64,000 nt of DNA from Liberibacter crescens BT-1 (GTDB lineage: Bacteria; Pseudomonadota; Alphaproteobacteria; Rhizobiales; Rhizobiaceae): NCBI RefSeq assembly GCF_000325745.1, contig NC_019907.1, positions 330,001-394,000 of the forward strand, in the 5' to 3' direction. Each line of letters begins with the position of its first letter. Positions within the stretch are counted from its first letter, which is position 1. Below are positions 52,002 through 60,433 of the stretch, piece by piece. Below the pieces are notes generated by a model, which saw only the letters and a program-made list of their open reading frames with translations, ran no database searches and was not told where the DNA came from. The translations under genes were made by a program, and so were the position numbers.

Positions 52002-52874
52002 ATGTCAAAATATAAAGCTCTAACTTTTATAAGTATTGTAACTCTGAATATGTTTCACCCTTTAGCTTTTGCAAAGGATGCTTTAATAGCTAAGGTTAAT
52101 GGGCAGGAAATACATCAGTCTGAGGTAGATGCTGCTTTATCAAGTATTGATCCGCAGCTTTCGCAACTTCCAGAGGATCAACAAAAACTTGCTGTTATTT
52201 CTTCAATTATTGATATAAAATTGCTTGCCCAGCAAGCAAAAGATAAGGGTCTCAATAAGACTCCTGAATATGAAACGCGAATGAATTATTTATCTGAGCG
52301 TGAATTGCATAATGAATTGTTCCGGAAGGAGATTTTAGAAAAAGTTACTCCTGAAGAAGTAAAAGCCCGTTATGAAAAAGAAGCAGATAATTTGGCTAAA
52401 GAGAAAAAAGAAGAGGTAAGGGCAAGACATATTCTTGTTACAAGCAAGGACGAAGCAAAGGCAATTATTAAAAGTCTTCTTTCTGGAAAGAAGTTTGAAG
52501 AGTTAGCTAAAGAAAAATCTATTGATACAAGCAATAAGGATAAAGGAGGAGATCTTGGGTATTTTGCTCAAGGAACTATGGATCCGGAGTTTGAAAAAGC
52601 TGCTTTTGCTCTTAAGCAGGAAGGAGATATTACAAACGAACCTGTACAAACTCCTTATGGATGGCATGTTATTCGGTTGGAAAACAGGAGACCTCTTTCT
52701 ATACCTCCTATGAAACAGGTTGAATCTCAGCTTAATCAGCTAATTATACGAGATAAATATATTGCCTTTCTTGATAAGCTCAAGAAATCTTCCAAGATTG
52801 CAATTTTAGATGAAAAATTAAATAAGGAATATCAGAATTTAAATAAGAAAATACTGACTAAGTCAGCAAATTAA
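52002..52874 (+). CDS. Exported parvulin-type peptidyl-prolyl isomerase
   Basis: A 290-residue periplasmic folding factor. It has a signal peptide (cleavage near AFA-KDA), a SurA-like N-terminal region ([20 protein letters not shown]), then a parvulin domain from about 143 to 232 ([58 protein letters not shown]). The conserved His, Phe and Asp residues of the parvulin site are visible. SD TTAGGAG precedes the ATG. Followed at once by argJ. Confidence 0.94.
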   Translation: MSKYKALTFISIVTLNMFHPLAFAKDALIAKVNGQEIHQSEVDAALSSIDPQLSQLPEDQQKLAVISSIIDIKLLAQQAKDKGLNKTPEYETRMNYLSERELHNELFRKEILEKVTPEEVKARYEKEADNLAKEKKEEVRARHILVTSKDEAKAIIKSLLSGKKFEELAKEKSIDTSNKDKGGDLGYFAQGTMDPEFEKAAFALKQEGDITNEPVQTPYGWHVIRLENRRPLSIPPMKQVESQLNQLIIRDKYIAFLDKLKKSSKIAILDEKLNKEYQNLNKKILTKSAN

Positions 52875-52911
52875 TTTTAGAATTTTGGTCTTTGTCTTAA
52901 GTGTTGTAGAT

Positions 52912-54150
52912 ATGTCTATTAATTTTTCTCCGTTGGCTCCTTCTATCTATCCTGTTTTACCACCTATTGCAGGAATGAGCTTCTATACAGCGGCTTTAGG
53001 TATTAAGTATCTTAATAGAGATGATTTATTGGTGATAGTTTTTGATAAGCCTGCATCGGTAGCAGGAATTTTTACAAAATCTCAATGTCCATCGGCACCA
53101 GTTGATTTTTGTCGACGTAACTTATCATATGGTTTTGCAAAGGTTGTCGTTATAAATTCTGGGAATGCTAATGCTTTTACAGGAAAGAAGGGTTCTGAAG
53201 CAGCAATGTTTATAGCAAAATCTGCTGCTTCCGCTTTTGGATGTAAAGAAAGTGAGGTTTATCTTGCTTCTACAGGTGTTATTGGTGAGCCTCTTGATAT
53301 TTCTAAATTTTCTGGTGTTTTTGATAAAATGCTCTGTAATCCGAGCCAAGATTCTTGGCTTATGGCAGCTAAAGCAATAATGACGACAGATACTTATCCT
53401 AAAGTTGCAACTCGTACTGTTGAAATTGATGGAGTAAAATTTGTTATCAATGGTATAGCAAAAGGTTCTGGTATGATTGCTCCTGATATGGCAACTATGC
53501 TCTCTTTTGTGTTTACAGATATTGATATTGCATCTTCCGTTTTACAGTCCCTTTTATCTATTGGTGTTGAATCTAGTTTTAATTCGATAACCGTTGATAG
53601 TGATATGTCAACTTCAGATACACTAATGATTTTTTCAACAGGGACAAAGACCAGAAGTAGTGTACGTATTGAGCATATGAATGATCATCGATTAACTCAT
53701 GTTCGTGAGATTCTTTTTGATCTCTTAAAAGATTTAGCCCTTCAGATAGTTCGTGATGGAGAAGGAGCTACAAAAATGCTTGAAATTATTGTTAGAGGTG
53801 GAAGAAGTTCTTCTTCAGCCAAGAAGATAGCATTTTCTATAGCGAATTCACCACTTGTTAAGAGCGCGATTACAGGAGAAGATGCTAACTGGGGACGTGT
53901 TGTTATGGCTGTCGGTAAATCTGGTGAGAGGGTGGATCGAGATCGTTTATCTATTTGGTTTGGGAATGTTCGTGTTGCTGTTAATGGAGAGCGAGATCCT
54001 GATTATTCTGAAGATAAAGTTGCCTCAATTATGAAACAAAAAGATATTCCTATCCAGGTTGATCTTGGTATTGGGGATGGATATGCAACTGTTTGGACAT
54101 GTAATTTTACGCAAGAATATGTCAAGATTAATAGTCATTATCGGAGTTAA
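52912..54150 (+). CDS. argJ: Bifunctional ornithine acetyltransferase / N-acetylglutamate synthase
   Basis: Transfers acetyl from N-acetylornithine to glutamate in cyclic arginine synthesis. The 412-residue proenzyme self-cleaves at the Thr of [16 protein letters not shown] (near residue 190) into alpha and beta chains. Other family marks are [11 protein letters not shown], the [11 protein letters not shown]-like [11 protein letters not shown] and [17 protein letters not shown]. The frame opens at TTG 52885; ATG 52912 gives the typical SPLAP start. It lies 37 nt after the parvulin gene and is probably co-transcribed. Confidence 0.96.
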   Translation: MSINFSPLAPSIYPVLPPIAGMSFYTAALGIKYLNRDDLLVIVFDKPASVAGIFTKSQCPSAPVDFCRRNLSYGFAKVVVINSGNANAFTGKKGSEAAMFIAKSAASAFGCKESEVYLASTGVIGEPLDISKFSGVFDKMLCNPSQDSWLMAAKAIMTTDTYPKVATRTVEIDGVKFVINGIAKGSGMIAPDMATMLSFVFTDIDIASSVLQSLLSIGVESSFNSITVDSDMSTSDTLMIFSTGTKTRSSVRIEHMNDHRLTHVREILFDLLKDLALQIVRDGEGATKMLEIIVRGGRSSSSAKKIAFSIANSPLVKSAITGEDANWGRVVMAVGKSGERVDRDRLSIWFGNVRVAVNGERDPDYSEDKVASIMKQKDIPIQVDLGIGDGYATVWTCNFTQEYVKINSHYRS

Positions 54151-54605
54151 ATTGCAGTATTGACTGAATGTTTGAGTAAATCTTTTTTGTATTGACAGAA
54201 AATACATGTCCTTTTCACTACTTTTCGATTCCTATGCGACAAAGCCCATGATGAGTTCAATAAAGATGATGGGCACTCTAGTGTCTATTTTCCCATCTCA
54301 ATGATCAAAGTATTTAATAATCTTGCAATCGTGAAGTTTTTTTGCTCCTTAAAAAATTTATAAAATGTAGTTAAAGATTAATTAAATATAAGTTCTGTAC
54401 TGCGAACTTGTTGGTGAGGCAGATGGTTTTGTTTCTATAAAATTAACTTTGTATAGTGTTAAAATTGATGATTTTTCTAAATCACCCAAATATTTTTGGT
54501 GAATTTGTTATATAAATATTTAGTTATAATGAAGATGGTGTTTTAATAGTATTAGAGTGCCATACTGAATAAATACAGTACTTTTAAAAAAGAGAGTAAT
54601 TTTTC
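54151..54605. other. Spacer between argJ and mutT
   Basis: About 450 bases. In other Rhizobiales a GNAT gene lies here; no recognisable remnant is visible. GCCCAT (54244-54249) and ATGGGC (54269-54274) can pair across a 19-base loop and may form a weak RNA hairpin after argJ. The rest is AT-rich. Confidence 0.4.
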
Positions 54606-55040
54606 GTGAATTCTAACAAACACAAACTTGTTTTAGTGGTTGCTTGTGTACTTATTCGTGATGATAGGAGTGTTCTTATCACACAGCGTCCTGCAGGAAA
54701 ATTGCAGGCAGGGCTTTGGGAATTTCCTGGTGGAAAGGTTGAATCTGGTGAAACTCCAGAAAAAGCGTTGGTTCGTGAATTGATAGAAGAATTGTCGATA
54801 ACTATCCAAGAAATAAGTTTATTTCCATTAACCTTTGCTAGTTATGCATATGATGATTTTCATCTTCTTATGCCTTTATTTGGATGCGTTTCTTTTCAAG
54901 GGATTCCTTATGGACGTGAAGGGCAGAAAATTCAGTGGGTACAGTCTCATGATTTATATAATTTTCCCATGCCGCTTGCTGATAAACCGCTTGTTCTTTT
55001 TCTACAAAATTTCTTATTGCAAATGAAATTTGAAAGTTAA
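54606..55040 (+). CDS. mutT: 8-oxo-dGTP diphosphatase MutT-like Nudix hydrolase
   Basis: Removes oxidised nucleotides from the pool. The 144-residue protein has the Nudix box GGKVESGETPEKALVRELIEEL near residues 38-57 with all metal-binding Glu residues; the usual Gly after EEL is Ser. ITQRPAGKLQAGLWEFPGGKVESG is the MutT-type lead-in. It starts with GTG 54606. The argJ then mutT order fits Rhizobiales. Confidence 0.92.
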   Translation: MNSNKHKLVLVVACVLIRDDRSVLITQRPAGKLQAGLWEFPGGKVESGETPEKALVRELIEELSITIQEISLFPLTFASYAYDDFHLLMPLFGCVSFQGIPYGREGQKIQWVQSHDLYNFPMPLADKPLVLFLQNFLLQMKFES

Positions 55041-55454
55041 TGTCAATATTTATAAGATGTTTTTTGAGTCATATCAGGTTTTAAAAACTATAAATTTTGA
55101 AATTACGAAAAAAACTTTTACGATTAACGCACAAGCTAATTTTAAAGTGGGTATGGATAGGGTATTTGTTGATCCAAATATCCTTTCTAAAGGATAAATT
55201 CTTAAAGATTTTCATCTCTTTGAACGCCATGATTACAACACTAGTTCGTTAATTCATAGTATAGGTGCAAATCTATCTTTTGAGTGAAGTTTTATACAAG
55301 ACAAATAGAATAAAATGCTATCTTCAACATTAATAATATGCGCAACAAATAACAAAATCAATCAATTCAAGTTATTATAAATAAGAATTTTTTTATAAAT
55401 TTAACACTGATCAAAGGTATAAATAATTCTATTATATAACATGCAATCATGTTT
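55041..55454. other. Spacer with a possible broken small frame
   Basis: From ATG 55057 a frame runs 47 codons (KVGMDRVFVDPNILSKG at its end), stops at TAA, and stays open in the same frame for about 25 codons more (ILKDFHLFERHDYNTSS). I do not recognise it. It may be a decayed gene. The remaining bases hold nothing recognisable. Confidence 0.3.
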
Positions 55455-55757
55455 TGGTGCGGACGGCGGGACTCGAACCCGCACTCTTAATAAAGAAGCA
55501 GATTTTCTTACCACTTCAACTTTCGTTGCCGTCAACTTGACGTTTGTGGTCTGGACTGTCCCTTCACCATCACTTTTAAGCCTAAGGTGCCGCCCGTCCA
55601 GTCTCTACACCTTCCCTTTATAAGGGCTTGGTTCGGGATTAGCTTTAGATAAATCTATTAGCTTTCCCCGACTTTGAGCAGTTCTACTCTGTAGATTTCT
55701 CTACAGGCACTCAACATTATTTAAGTCTGCTGCGTCTACCGGTTTCGCCACGTCCGC
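55455..55757 (-). tRNA. tRNA-Leu (TAA) interrupted by a group I intron
   Basis: Reading the minus strand, exon 1 (55757-55723, 35 nt) holds the acceptor strand GCGGACG, the D-arm and GCAGACTT of the anticodon arm. Exon 2 (55506-55455, 52 nt) begins AAAATCTGC and holds the long variable arm, the T-arm GCGGGTTCGAGTCCCGC, CGTCCGC, discriminator A and encoded CCA. Joined, they give an 87-nt tRNA with anticodon stem GCAGA/TCTGC, loop CTTAAAA and anticodon TAA. The 216-nt insert lies between anticodon positions 34 and 35, the site used by tRNA-Leu(UAA) introns in cyanobacteria and plastids. Confidence 0.92.
55507..55722 (-). ncRNA. Group I self-splicing intron in tRNA-Leu(UAA)
   Basis: A 216-nt intron with no ORF. 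Exon 1 ends in U and the intron ends in G, as group I chemistry requires. The guide sequence GAGU, 10 nt into the intron, pairs with exon ACUU and forms the diagnostic U-G wobble at the 5' splice site. Core elements can be read in order: P-like GTCGGGGAAAGCT, Q-like AATCCCGAACCAAGCCC, R-like GTAGAGACTGGAC and S-like AAGGGACAGTCCAGACC. R and S pair as P7 (GACTGGAC/GTCC with flanks). This resembles the short IC3 introns of cyanobacterial tRNA genes. Confidence 0.9.
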
Positions 55758-56005
55758 ATTATTATGTTTATACTTATATCTCTTTTTCTTGTCTAAATTT
55801 ACTATATTAATTTTAATAGTTTAAATATAGCAATATAATCAAGAAATAAATTTGAGTAAATTAAAATTTATAATTCTCTTTAATAAAATTTCAAAAATAA
55901 GCATGATATTTATGGATTAGATTGTTTTTTTCTGTACAAGTTGTTATAGTTGTGTTAAATATTATGCTTATTTTTTTGTATAAAATCAGGGATGGATTAG
56001 ATTAA

Positions 56006-56272
56006 ATGAAATTTAAAATGAATTCTAATAATAGATGTTATATTCCTAAGGCTCGCATGAGTCTTGTTGTGGAAGATAAGAAAATGCGTAATATTCGTCG
56101 TTATTGGGATGGACAATATTGTCTTAAAAATCAAAGAAAATTAAATTATGAGGTACCTGATTCTAAAAATAAGAGATTAAAGATTATTCCTGTAATTGTT
56201 TTAGCGTTATTTTTAGGAATATTAATGTACATGAATTTAAATTATTTTTTATTCATATTGAATGTTATTTAA
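56006..56272 (+). CDS. Small putative membrane protein, unidentified
   Basis: An 88-residue frame. The first 60 residues are basic and polar (RCYIPKARMSLVVEDKKMRNIRRYWDGQYC), and residues 60-85 form one hydrophobic segment (IIPVIVLALFLGILMYMNLNYFLF, shown in part), so it is probably a single-pass inner-membrane protein. AGGGATGGA lies about 9 nt before the ATG. I do not recognise a family, and it could be lineage-specific. Confidence 0.45.
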   Translation: MKFKMNSNNRCYIPKARMSLVVEDKKMRNIRRYWDGQYCLKNQRKLNYEVPDSKNKRLKIIPVIVLALFLGILMYMNLNYFLFILNVI

Positions 56273-56366
56273 ATATTAAAAACTTAATTTATTATAAATT
56301 TTATTTATTGTCAATTACTATGGCTTTTTTGGTAAAAGAGATTTTATGTGCAGAAAAAGGTCATTT

Positions 56367-56418
56367 GTGTCTCTCTGTTTTTTTAACTGAAAACTCTTTC
56401 TTTTATAGAAAGAGACAC
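56367..56418. promoter_or_regulatory. Two mutually exclusive hairpins
   Basis: GTGTCTCT (56367-56374) can pair with AGAGACAC (56411-56418). Alternatively CTCTTTCT (56394-56401) can pair with AGAAAGAG (56407-56414). The two 8-bp stems share bases 56411-56414, so only one can form at a time. This could be an RNA switch or simply the end of the upstream small gene's transcript. Confidence 0.3.
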
Positions 56419-56702
56419 TATTCTTGTATAGAAGACAATATAGTTTAAATCTAATCTAGCAATTTATTTTCTAGGTTACCTTTGGCGGTTTAGGTAAGTT
56501 AGGTATTAAGGGTGCCTTTTTATGTTTTATCAATTAAATCAAGTACATATTTAGGAAGATTATTTTTTATTAACTCTCTCAGTTGAATGCTTTAGTGTTC
56601 GAGTAGGATCAAGTATGATTGCTCACTTTCTTGTTATGTTTTTGAATGCAGAAAAAGTCATATTTTCTGTTAAAGGTATTCAAATTAATATTTATTAACA
56701 GC

Positions 56703-56933
56703 TCAATAACTTGATTCTTGAGGTAAGTAAGCAAATATACCACGGACTTGTTTCTTTATTCTATTTAAAGAAGATGCGACGGTTTGATAGAGAGGGTATA
56801 GAGTATCAATGTTTAACCTTGTTTGCTCTTTCAAAAATTTTAAGGTGGATGATACGAAGTTTTGAATAAGAATTCTATTAATGATATTGCTTTTATCTGG
56901 TAGATTTTTAGTGAAAATGCTTTGCTTAATCAT
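56703..56933 (-). CDS. Doubtful small protein
   Basis: A 76-codon frame (starting MIKQSIFTKNLPDKSN) with plausible helical composition but no convincing ribosome-binding site and no recognisable family. It is kept only because it is the longest frame in a 900-base gap. Confidence 0.2.
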   Translation of the reverse strand: MIKQSIFTKNLPDKSNIINRILIQNFVSSTLKFLKEQTRLNIDTLYPLYQTVASSLNRIKKQVRGIFAYLPQESSY

Positions 56934-57171
56934 GATATCTTATATGAAAGATGATGTTTTATTGACTTTTTAAAAGTCATACTTTTGCTTATATTCTTTA
57001 AAAAAAAGCATTTTAATTACTTACGAATAATATATATTTAAATTATTGAGGTGATTATGGTAGAATTAACTTAATCAATAATTAATTTACATTCTGATTT
57101 AAAAGTTGAGTTTAGTAATATAATATTTAGAGATTGCTCTTTTTTAAAAAAAAATACAGAAAGGAAATAAA

Positions 57172-57546
57172 CTGATCAATATAAAGGAAAATACACCGCA
57201 ACATTTAAAAAAAATGAAAATTTCCTCTCTTTTTTGTCTTGATGCGGTTATAAAAAGTCTTGAAAACTCAAAGGCTGAGGATATTGTTAAAATAAAACTT
57301 ATATGTGGCTTTCTATGTGATTACATGGTTATAGTTTCCGGGCGCTCAGATAGGCATATTCTTTCTATAACAGATAATCTTGTGTCTTATCTTAAAGATG
57401 AAGGAATTAAGGTATTTGGAGTTGAAGGGCAGCAGGCTGCCAATTGGATTGTTGTTGATGTAGGAGATATTGTTGTACATATATTTAGACCAGAAACACG
57501 AGAGTTATATGATCTTGAAAGTTTATGGAAGAAAGCTTTAGAGTGA
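57172..57546 (+). CDS. rsfS: Ribosomal silencing factor RsfS (Iojap family)
   Basis: Binds L14 and blocks subunit joining during starvation. The Iojap core is clear: SKAEDIVKIKLI, CDYMVIVSGRSDRHILSI, VFGVEGQQAANWIVVDVGDIVVHIF and LYDLESLW. The first in-frame ATG is at 57214 (110 residues) but has no ribosome site near it. The frame is open upstream to a CTG at 57172, preceded by AAGGA with 6-nt spacing, which would add 14 residues (INIKENTPQHLKK region). Rhizobial RsfS proteins often have an N-terminal extension, so I give the CTG start as the better-supported option. Confidence 0.85.
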   Translation: MINIKENTPQHLKKMKISSLFCLDAVIKSLENSKAEDIVKIKLICGFLCDYMVIVSGRSDRHILSITDNLVSYLKDEGIKVFGVEGQQAANWIVVDVGDIVVHIFRPETRELYDLESLWKKALE

Positions 57547-57761
57547 AAATTTGGTGCAGAGGTATTTTATTTTTTATTTCAGGTTGCAATAAATAGCGTG
57601 CTTTTGCGGTTTTTGATCCTGAATAACTTAAAAAATAAGAAAGGGAAATCTATAAAGATAATTTTCTGTAGGATTAAGGAATATTTGCATTTGATAAAAA
57701 ATGAATTTGTTTTGGACGTAATGCAATTCTGGATTTTAGATTTGTGTTAATTGGTAAGCGA

Positions 57762-59066
57762 ATGTTATGGAAGAAATTGCTAGGTGTATATGTTGCTGCA
57801 ATTTTGCTTTTTTGGGGTTCTTTTTCTGCAAGTCAGGAAACTGATAATATTGATTACAAATTAAATGAAGAAAAGGCACGTATTTCTTTAGAACTTGAGC
57901 AATTATCTAAGACTATTACGCTTTCTTCATACAAATCCAAAGCTTTAGAAGACAATATTCTTTTGTTGAAAAAAAATACCCAGTCATTACGTGCTGCATT
58001 AATACAATCTACTAAGCGAAATAGAGGTATAGAAACACAATTAAATAAAAGCAAAAATAAGCTTTCCAGATTGCGTCTTCAAGAAATTTTTTTGCAGAGT
58101 TCTCTTAAAGAACGACGTACTATATTAGCGAATGTTCTTGCTGCATTGCAGAAATTAGGAAGTAATCCTCCTCCTGTATTGTTGGTAACACCAGAGGATG
58201 CTCTTGCCTCTATTAGGAGTGCAATGTTGTTAAGTAAAGCAGAGTTGAGCATAAGAGATGAAACAAGAAAAATTGTTATTGATCTTAATAATCTTAAAGG
58301 GGTGCAGGTTTCTATAAAAGCTGAAAAAGCCAATCTTATGGTTATATTAGAGAAGAGCATTGAAGAAAAACGACGTATGGAATTGTTAATTGCAGGAAAT
58401 GATAAGCTTTATCAGCAGGATTCACGTTCTCTTTCAGAAGAACGTCTTCGTACTCAAAAATTAGCAGAACGTGCGACGAGCCTTGAGGAATTAATATCTA
58501 ATCTTGATAATCAGATTACTTCAGCACGTGAGCTTAATAAACGTGAACAAAACAATTCTCTTTTAAAGAACAATAGGGTAGTTTCTGATAAGGAGAAACA
58601 TCAAGTTTTTGAGCGTCCTTTTGCGGATTTAAAAGGAAAATTAGAAATGCCAGTTGATTGTAAGGTATTGAAGTGGTTTGGAGATACAGATAGCCTTGGG
58701 CATAAGACGTTTGGTGTAACTTGTGCTGCGATGCCCGGTGCTATGGTCACTACTCCTGTGGATGGTTTTGTTGTTTATTCGGGGTCTTTTCGTAGTTATG
58801 GAAAAATGATAATCATTAGTCCCAGTGCTGGATATCATGTTTTAATTTCTGGGATGGATACGCTTAATATTGATCAAGGTAGATTTGTTTTTTCAGGAGA
58901 ACCAATTGGTTCTCTAGGGACTAAGAGACTTGTTAGTGCTAATACATTAGCGCTAGAAACTGATGCGTTAACAGTTTATATTGAATTTCGAAAGGATGGA
59001 AAGCCTATTGATTCACGTGCATGGTGGAGCAAGAATGCTTTTAGAAAGGGAGAGGATGATAGGTAG
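57762..59066 (+). CDS. envC: EnvC-like murein hydrolase activator (coiled coil plus LytM/M23 domain)
   Basis: Periplasmic regulator of septal peptidoglycan amidases. After a signal peptide (cleavage near SFS-ASQ) comes a coiled coil over about residues 25-275, then a C-terminal M23-fold domain (VYSGSFRSYGKMIIISPSAGYHVLISGMD). The zinc ligands of active LytM enzymes are not all present, as in EnvC-type activators, so it probably activates amidases rather than cutting murein. The frame opens at GTG 57744; ATG 57762 precedes the signal peptide directly. ctpA starts inside its last codons. Confidence 0.88.
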   Translation: MLWKKLLGVYVAAILLFWGSFSASQETDNIDYKLNEEKARISLELEQLSKTITLSSYKSKALEDNILLLKKNTQSLRAALIQSTKRNRGIETQLNKSKNKLSRLRLQEIFLQSSLKERRTILANVLAALQKLGSNPPPVLLVTPEDALASIRSAMLLSKAELSIRDETRKIVIDLNNLKGVQVSIKAEKANLMVILEKSIEEKRRMELLIAGNDKLYQQDSRSLSEERLRTQKLAERATSLEELISNLDNQITSARELNKREQNNSLLKNNRVVSDKEKHQVFERPFADLKGKLEMPVDCKVLKWFGDTDSLGHKTFGVTCAAMPGAMVTTPVDGFVVYSGSFRSYGKMIIISPSAGYHVLISGMDTLNIDQGRFVFSGEPIGSLGTKRLVSANTLALETDALTVYIEFRKDGKPIDSRAWWSKNAFRKGEDDR

Positions 59067-60411
59067 GGTTTCTTTTGTTTTGGCTGGTATATTTATAGGA
59101 GCTTTTTTATTTAATCTTGTATCTATGACAAGAGTTTCAGCAGTTGCAGCGGATTCTTCTCTTTATAAAGAACTTCAGCTTATAGGGGATGTTTTTGAGC
59201 GTATTCATAGTAATTATGTTAGTCCTGTTAATGATAAAAAGCTTATTGAAAGCGGTATTGATGGTATGTTAAGTTCCCTTGATCCTCATTCTGGTTATAT
59301 GAAGCCAGAAGAAGTTGCTAGCATGAGTAATGAGGTTAAGGGAGAATATGGTGGTTTAGGGCTTGAGGTTACTTTAGAAAATAATCTTATTAAGGTTATC
59401 TCTCCTATTGATGATACACCAGCATTTCGAGCTGGCATATTTTCTGGAGATTTTATTTCTGAGATTAATGGCAAGTCTGTTCGTGGTCTAAGACTTGATG
59501 AAGCTGTTAATAAATTGCATGGTGAAGTTAACACGAAAGTAACACTTACAGTTTTACGGAAGGGGGCAAATAAACCACTTAAATTTGTAATACAGCGTAA
59601 AATTATACCTATTATAAACGTTAAATATCGTGTTGATAATGGAGATATTGGCTATTTACGTATAACTTCTTTTACCGGGAAAGTTGATAGTCAATTGAGT
59701 AATGCTGTTGAGAAGATTAAAAAATCTGTTCTTTCGGATAATCTTAAGGGATATGTTCTTGACCTTCGTCTTAATCCTGGAGGCTTTCTAGATCAAGCAA
59801 TTAGTGTTGCTGATTATTTCTTAGAAAAAGGGGAAATCGTTTCTACACGGGGTAGGAAACCTGAAGAAACTCAGCGTTTTAATGCAAGTCCTGGAGATAT
59901 AATTGATGGAAAGCCAATGATTGTTTTAATTGATGGAGGTTCTGCTTCTGCCTCTGAGATTGTAGCTGGAGCACTTCAGGATCTCAAGAGAGCCGTCATT
60001 CTTGGAACACGCTCTTTTGGTAAGGGATCAGTACAAACTATTATAACCTTAGGAGATCAAGGTGCTTTACGGCTAACCACTGCGCTTTATTATACTCCTT
60101 CTGGGAGATCAATTCAAGGAACAGGGATTGATCCTGATATATTGGTTAAACAGCCATTGCCAAAAGAGCTTCAAGAAAAATTTTCTGCTATAGGAGAATC
60201 GGCTCTTGTTGGTCATATAAAAGGTCAGAGAGAAACAGAAAAAGGTTCTGGTTCTTTTTCTTATATCCCGCAAGATGTAAAGGATGATGTTCAATTAAAT
60301 TATGCATTTGATTTGTTACGAGGCAAAAGAGAATATCCTGCTTCTATATCTTCTAATGTTAAAAGTAACGTGAAGCTTATTCAGTCTTCTGATTACGCTG
60401 CTCGTCAATAA
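59056..60411 (+). CDS. ctpA: Carboxy-terminal processing protease CtpA (S41 family)
   Basis: Periplasmic serine protease cutting proteins at their C-terminus. ATG 59056 overlaps the envC stop by 11 nt and has GAAAGGGAGAGG upstream, so I reject the longer frame from 58981. The 451-residue protein has an N-terminal anchor or signal (VSFVLAGIFIGAFLFNLV), a PDZ domain near 85-165 (GGLGLEVTLENNLIKVIS) and the S41 core with the catalytic Ser in GSASASE (296-302) and Lys323 (SFGKGSVQT). EnvC-CtpA coupling suggests shared roles in wall remodelling. Confidence 0.95.
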   Translation: MIGRVSFVLAGIFIGAFLFNLVSMTRVSAVAADSSLYKELQLIGDVFERIHSNYVSPVNDKKLIESGIDGMLSSLDPHSGYMKPEEVASMSNEVKGEYGGLGLEVTLENNLIKVISPIDDTPAFRAGIFSGDFISEINGKSVRGLRLDEAVNKLHGEVNTKVTLTVLRKGANKPLKFVIQRKIIPIINVKYRVDNGDIGYLRITSFTGKVDSQLSNAVEKIKKSVLSDNLKGYVLDLRLNPGGFLDQAISVADYFLEKGEIVSTRGRKPEETQRFNASPGDIIDGKPMIVLIDGGSASASEIVAGALQDLKRAVILGTRSFGKGSVQTIITLGDQGALRLTTALYYTPSGRSIQGTGIDPDILVKQPLPKELQEKFSAIGESALVGHIKGQRETEKGSGSFSYIPQDVKDDVQLNYAFDLLRGKREYPASISSNVKSNVKLIQSSDYAARQ

Positions 60412-60433
60412 TCATTAAAAATGGACTAAATCT

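Larger units (their letters stand above)
56273..57171. other. Long spacer upstream of rsfS
   Basis: About 900 AT-rich bases. In Rhizobiales proA and nadD lie upstream of rsfS; I see no recognisable remnant of either. It contains the alternative hairpins at 56367-56418 and the doubtful small frame at 56703-56933. Confidence 0.5.

Noticed and set aside
55441-55623. 60-codon plus-strand open frame
   Set aside because: It lies antisense to the tRNA-Leu exon 2 and the group I intron; its codons are explained by RNA structure on the other strand.
55455-55757. Possible tmRNA, since tRNA-like ends enclose about 300 nt
   Set aside because: The anticodon arm, D-arm and variable arm of a normal tRNA-Leu are all present once the insert is removed, and the insert shows group I core elements rather than a tag ORF ending in LAA-like residues.
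58981-59055. Upstream extension of ctpA
   Set aside because: It overlaps envC coding sequence by 86 nt and does not resemble a signal sequence; ATG 59056 has a strong ribosome site and starts directly at the membrane segment.
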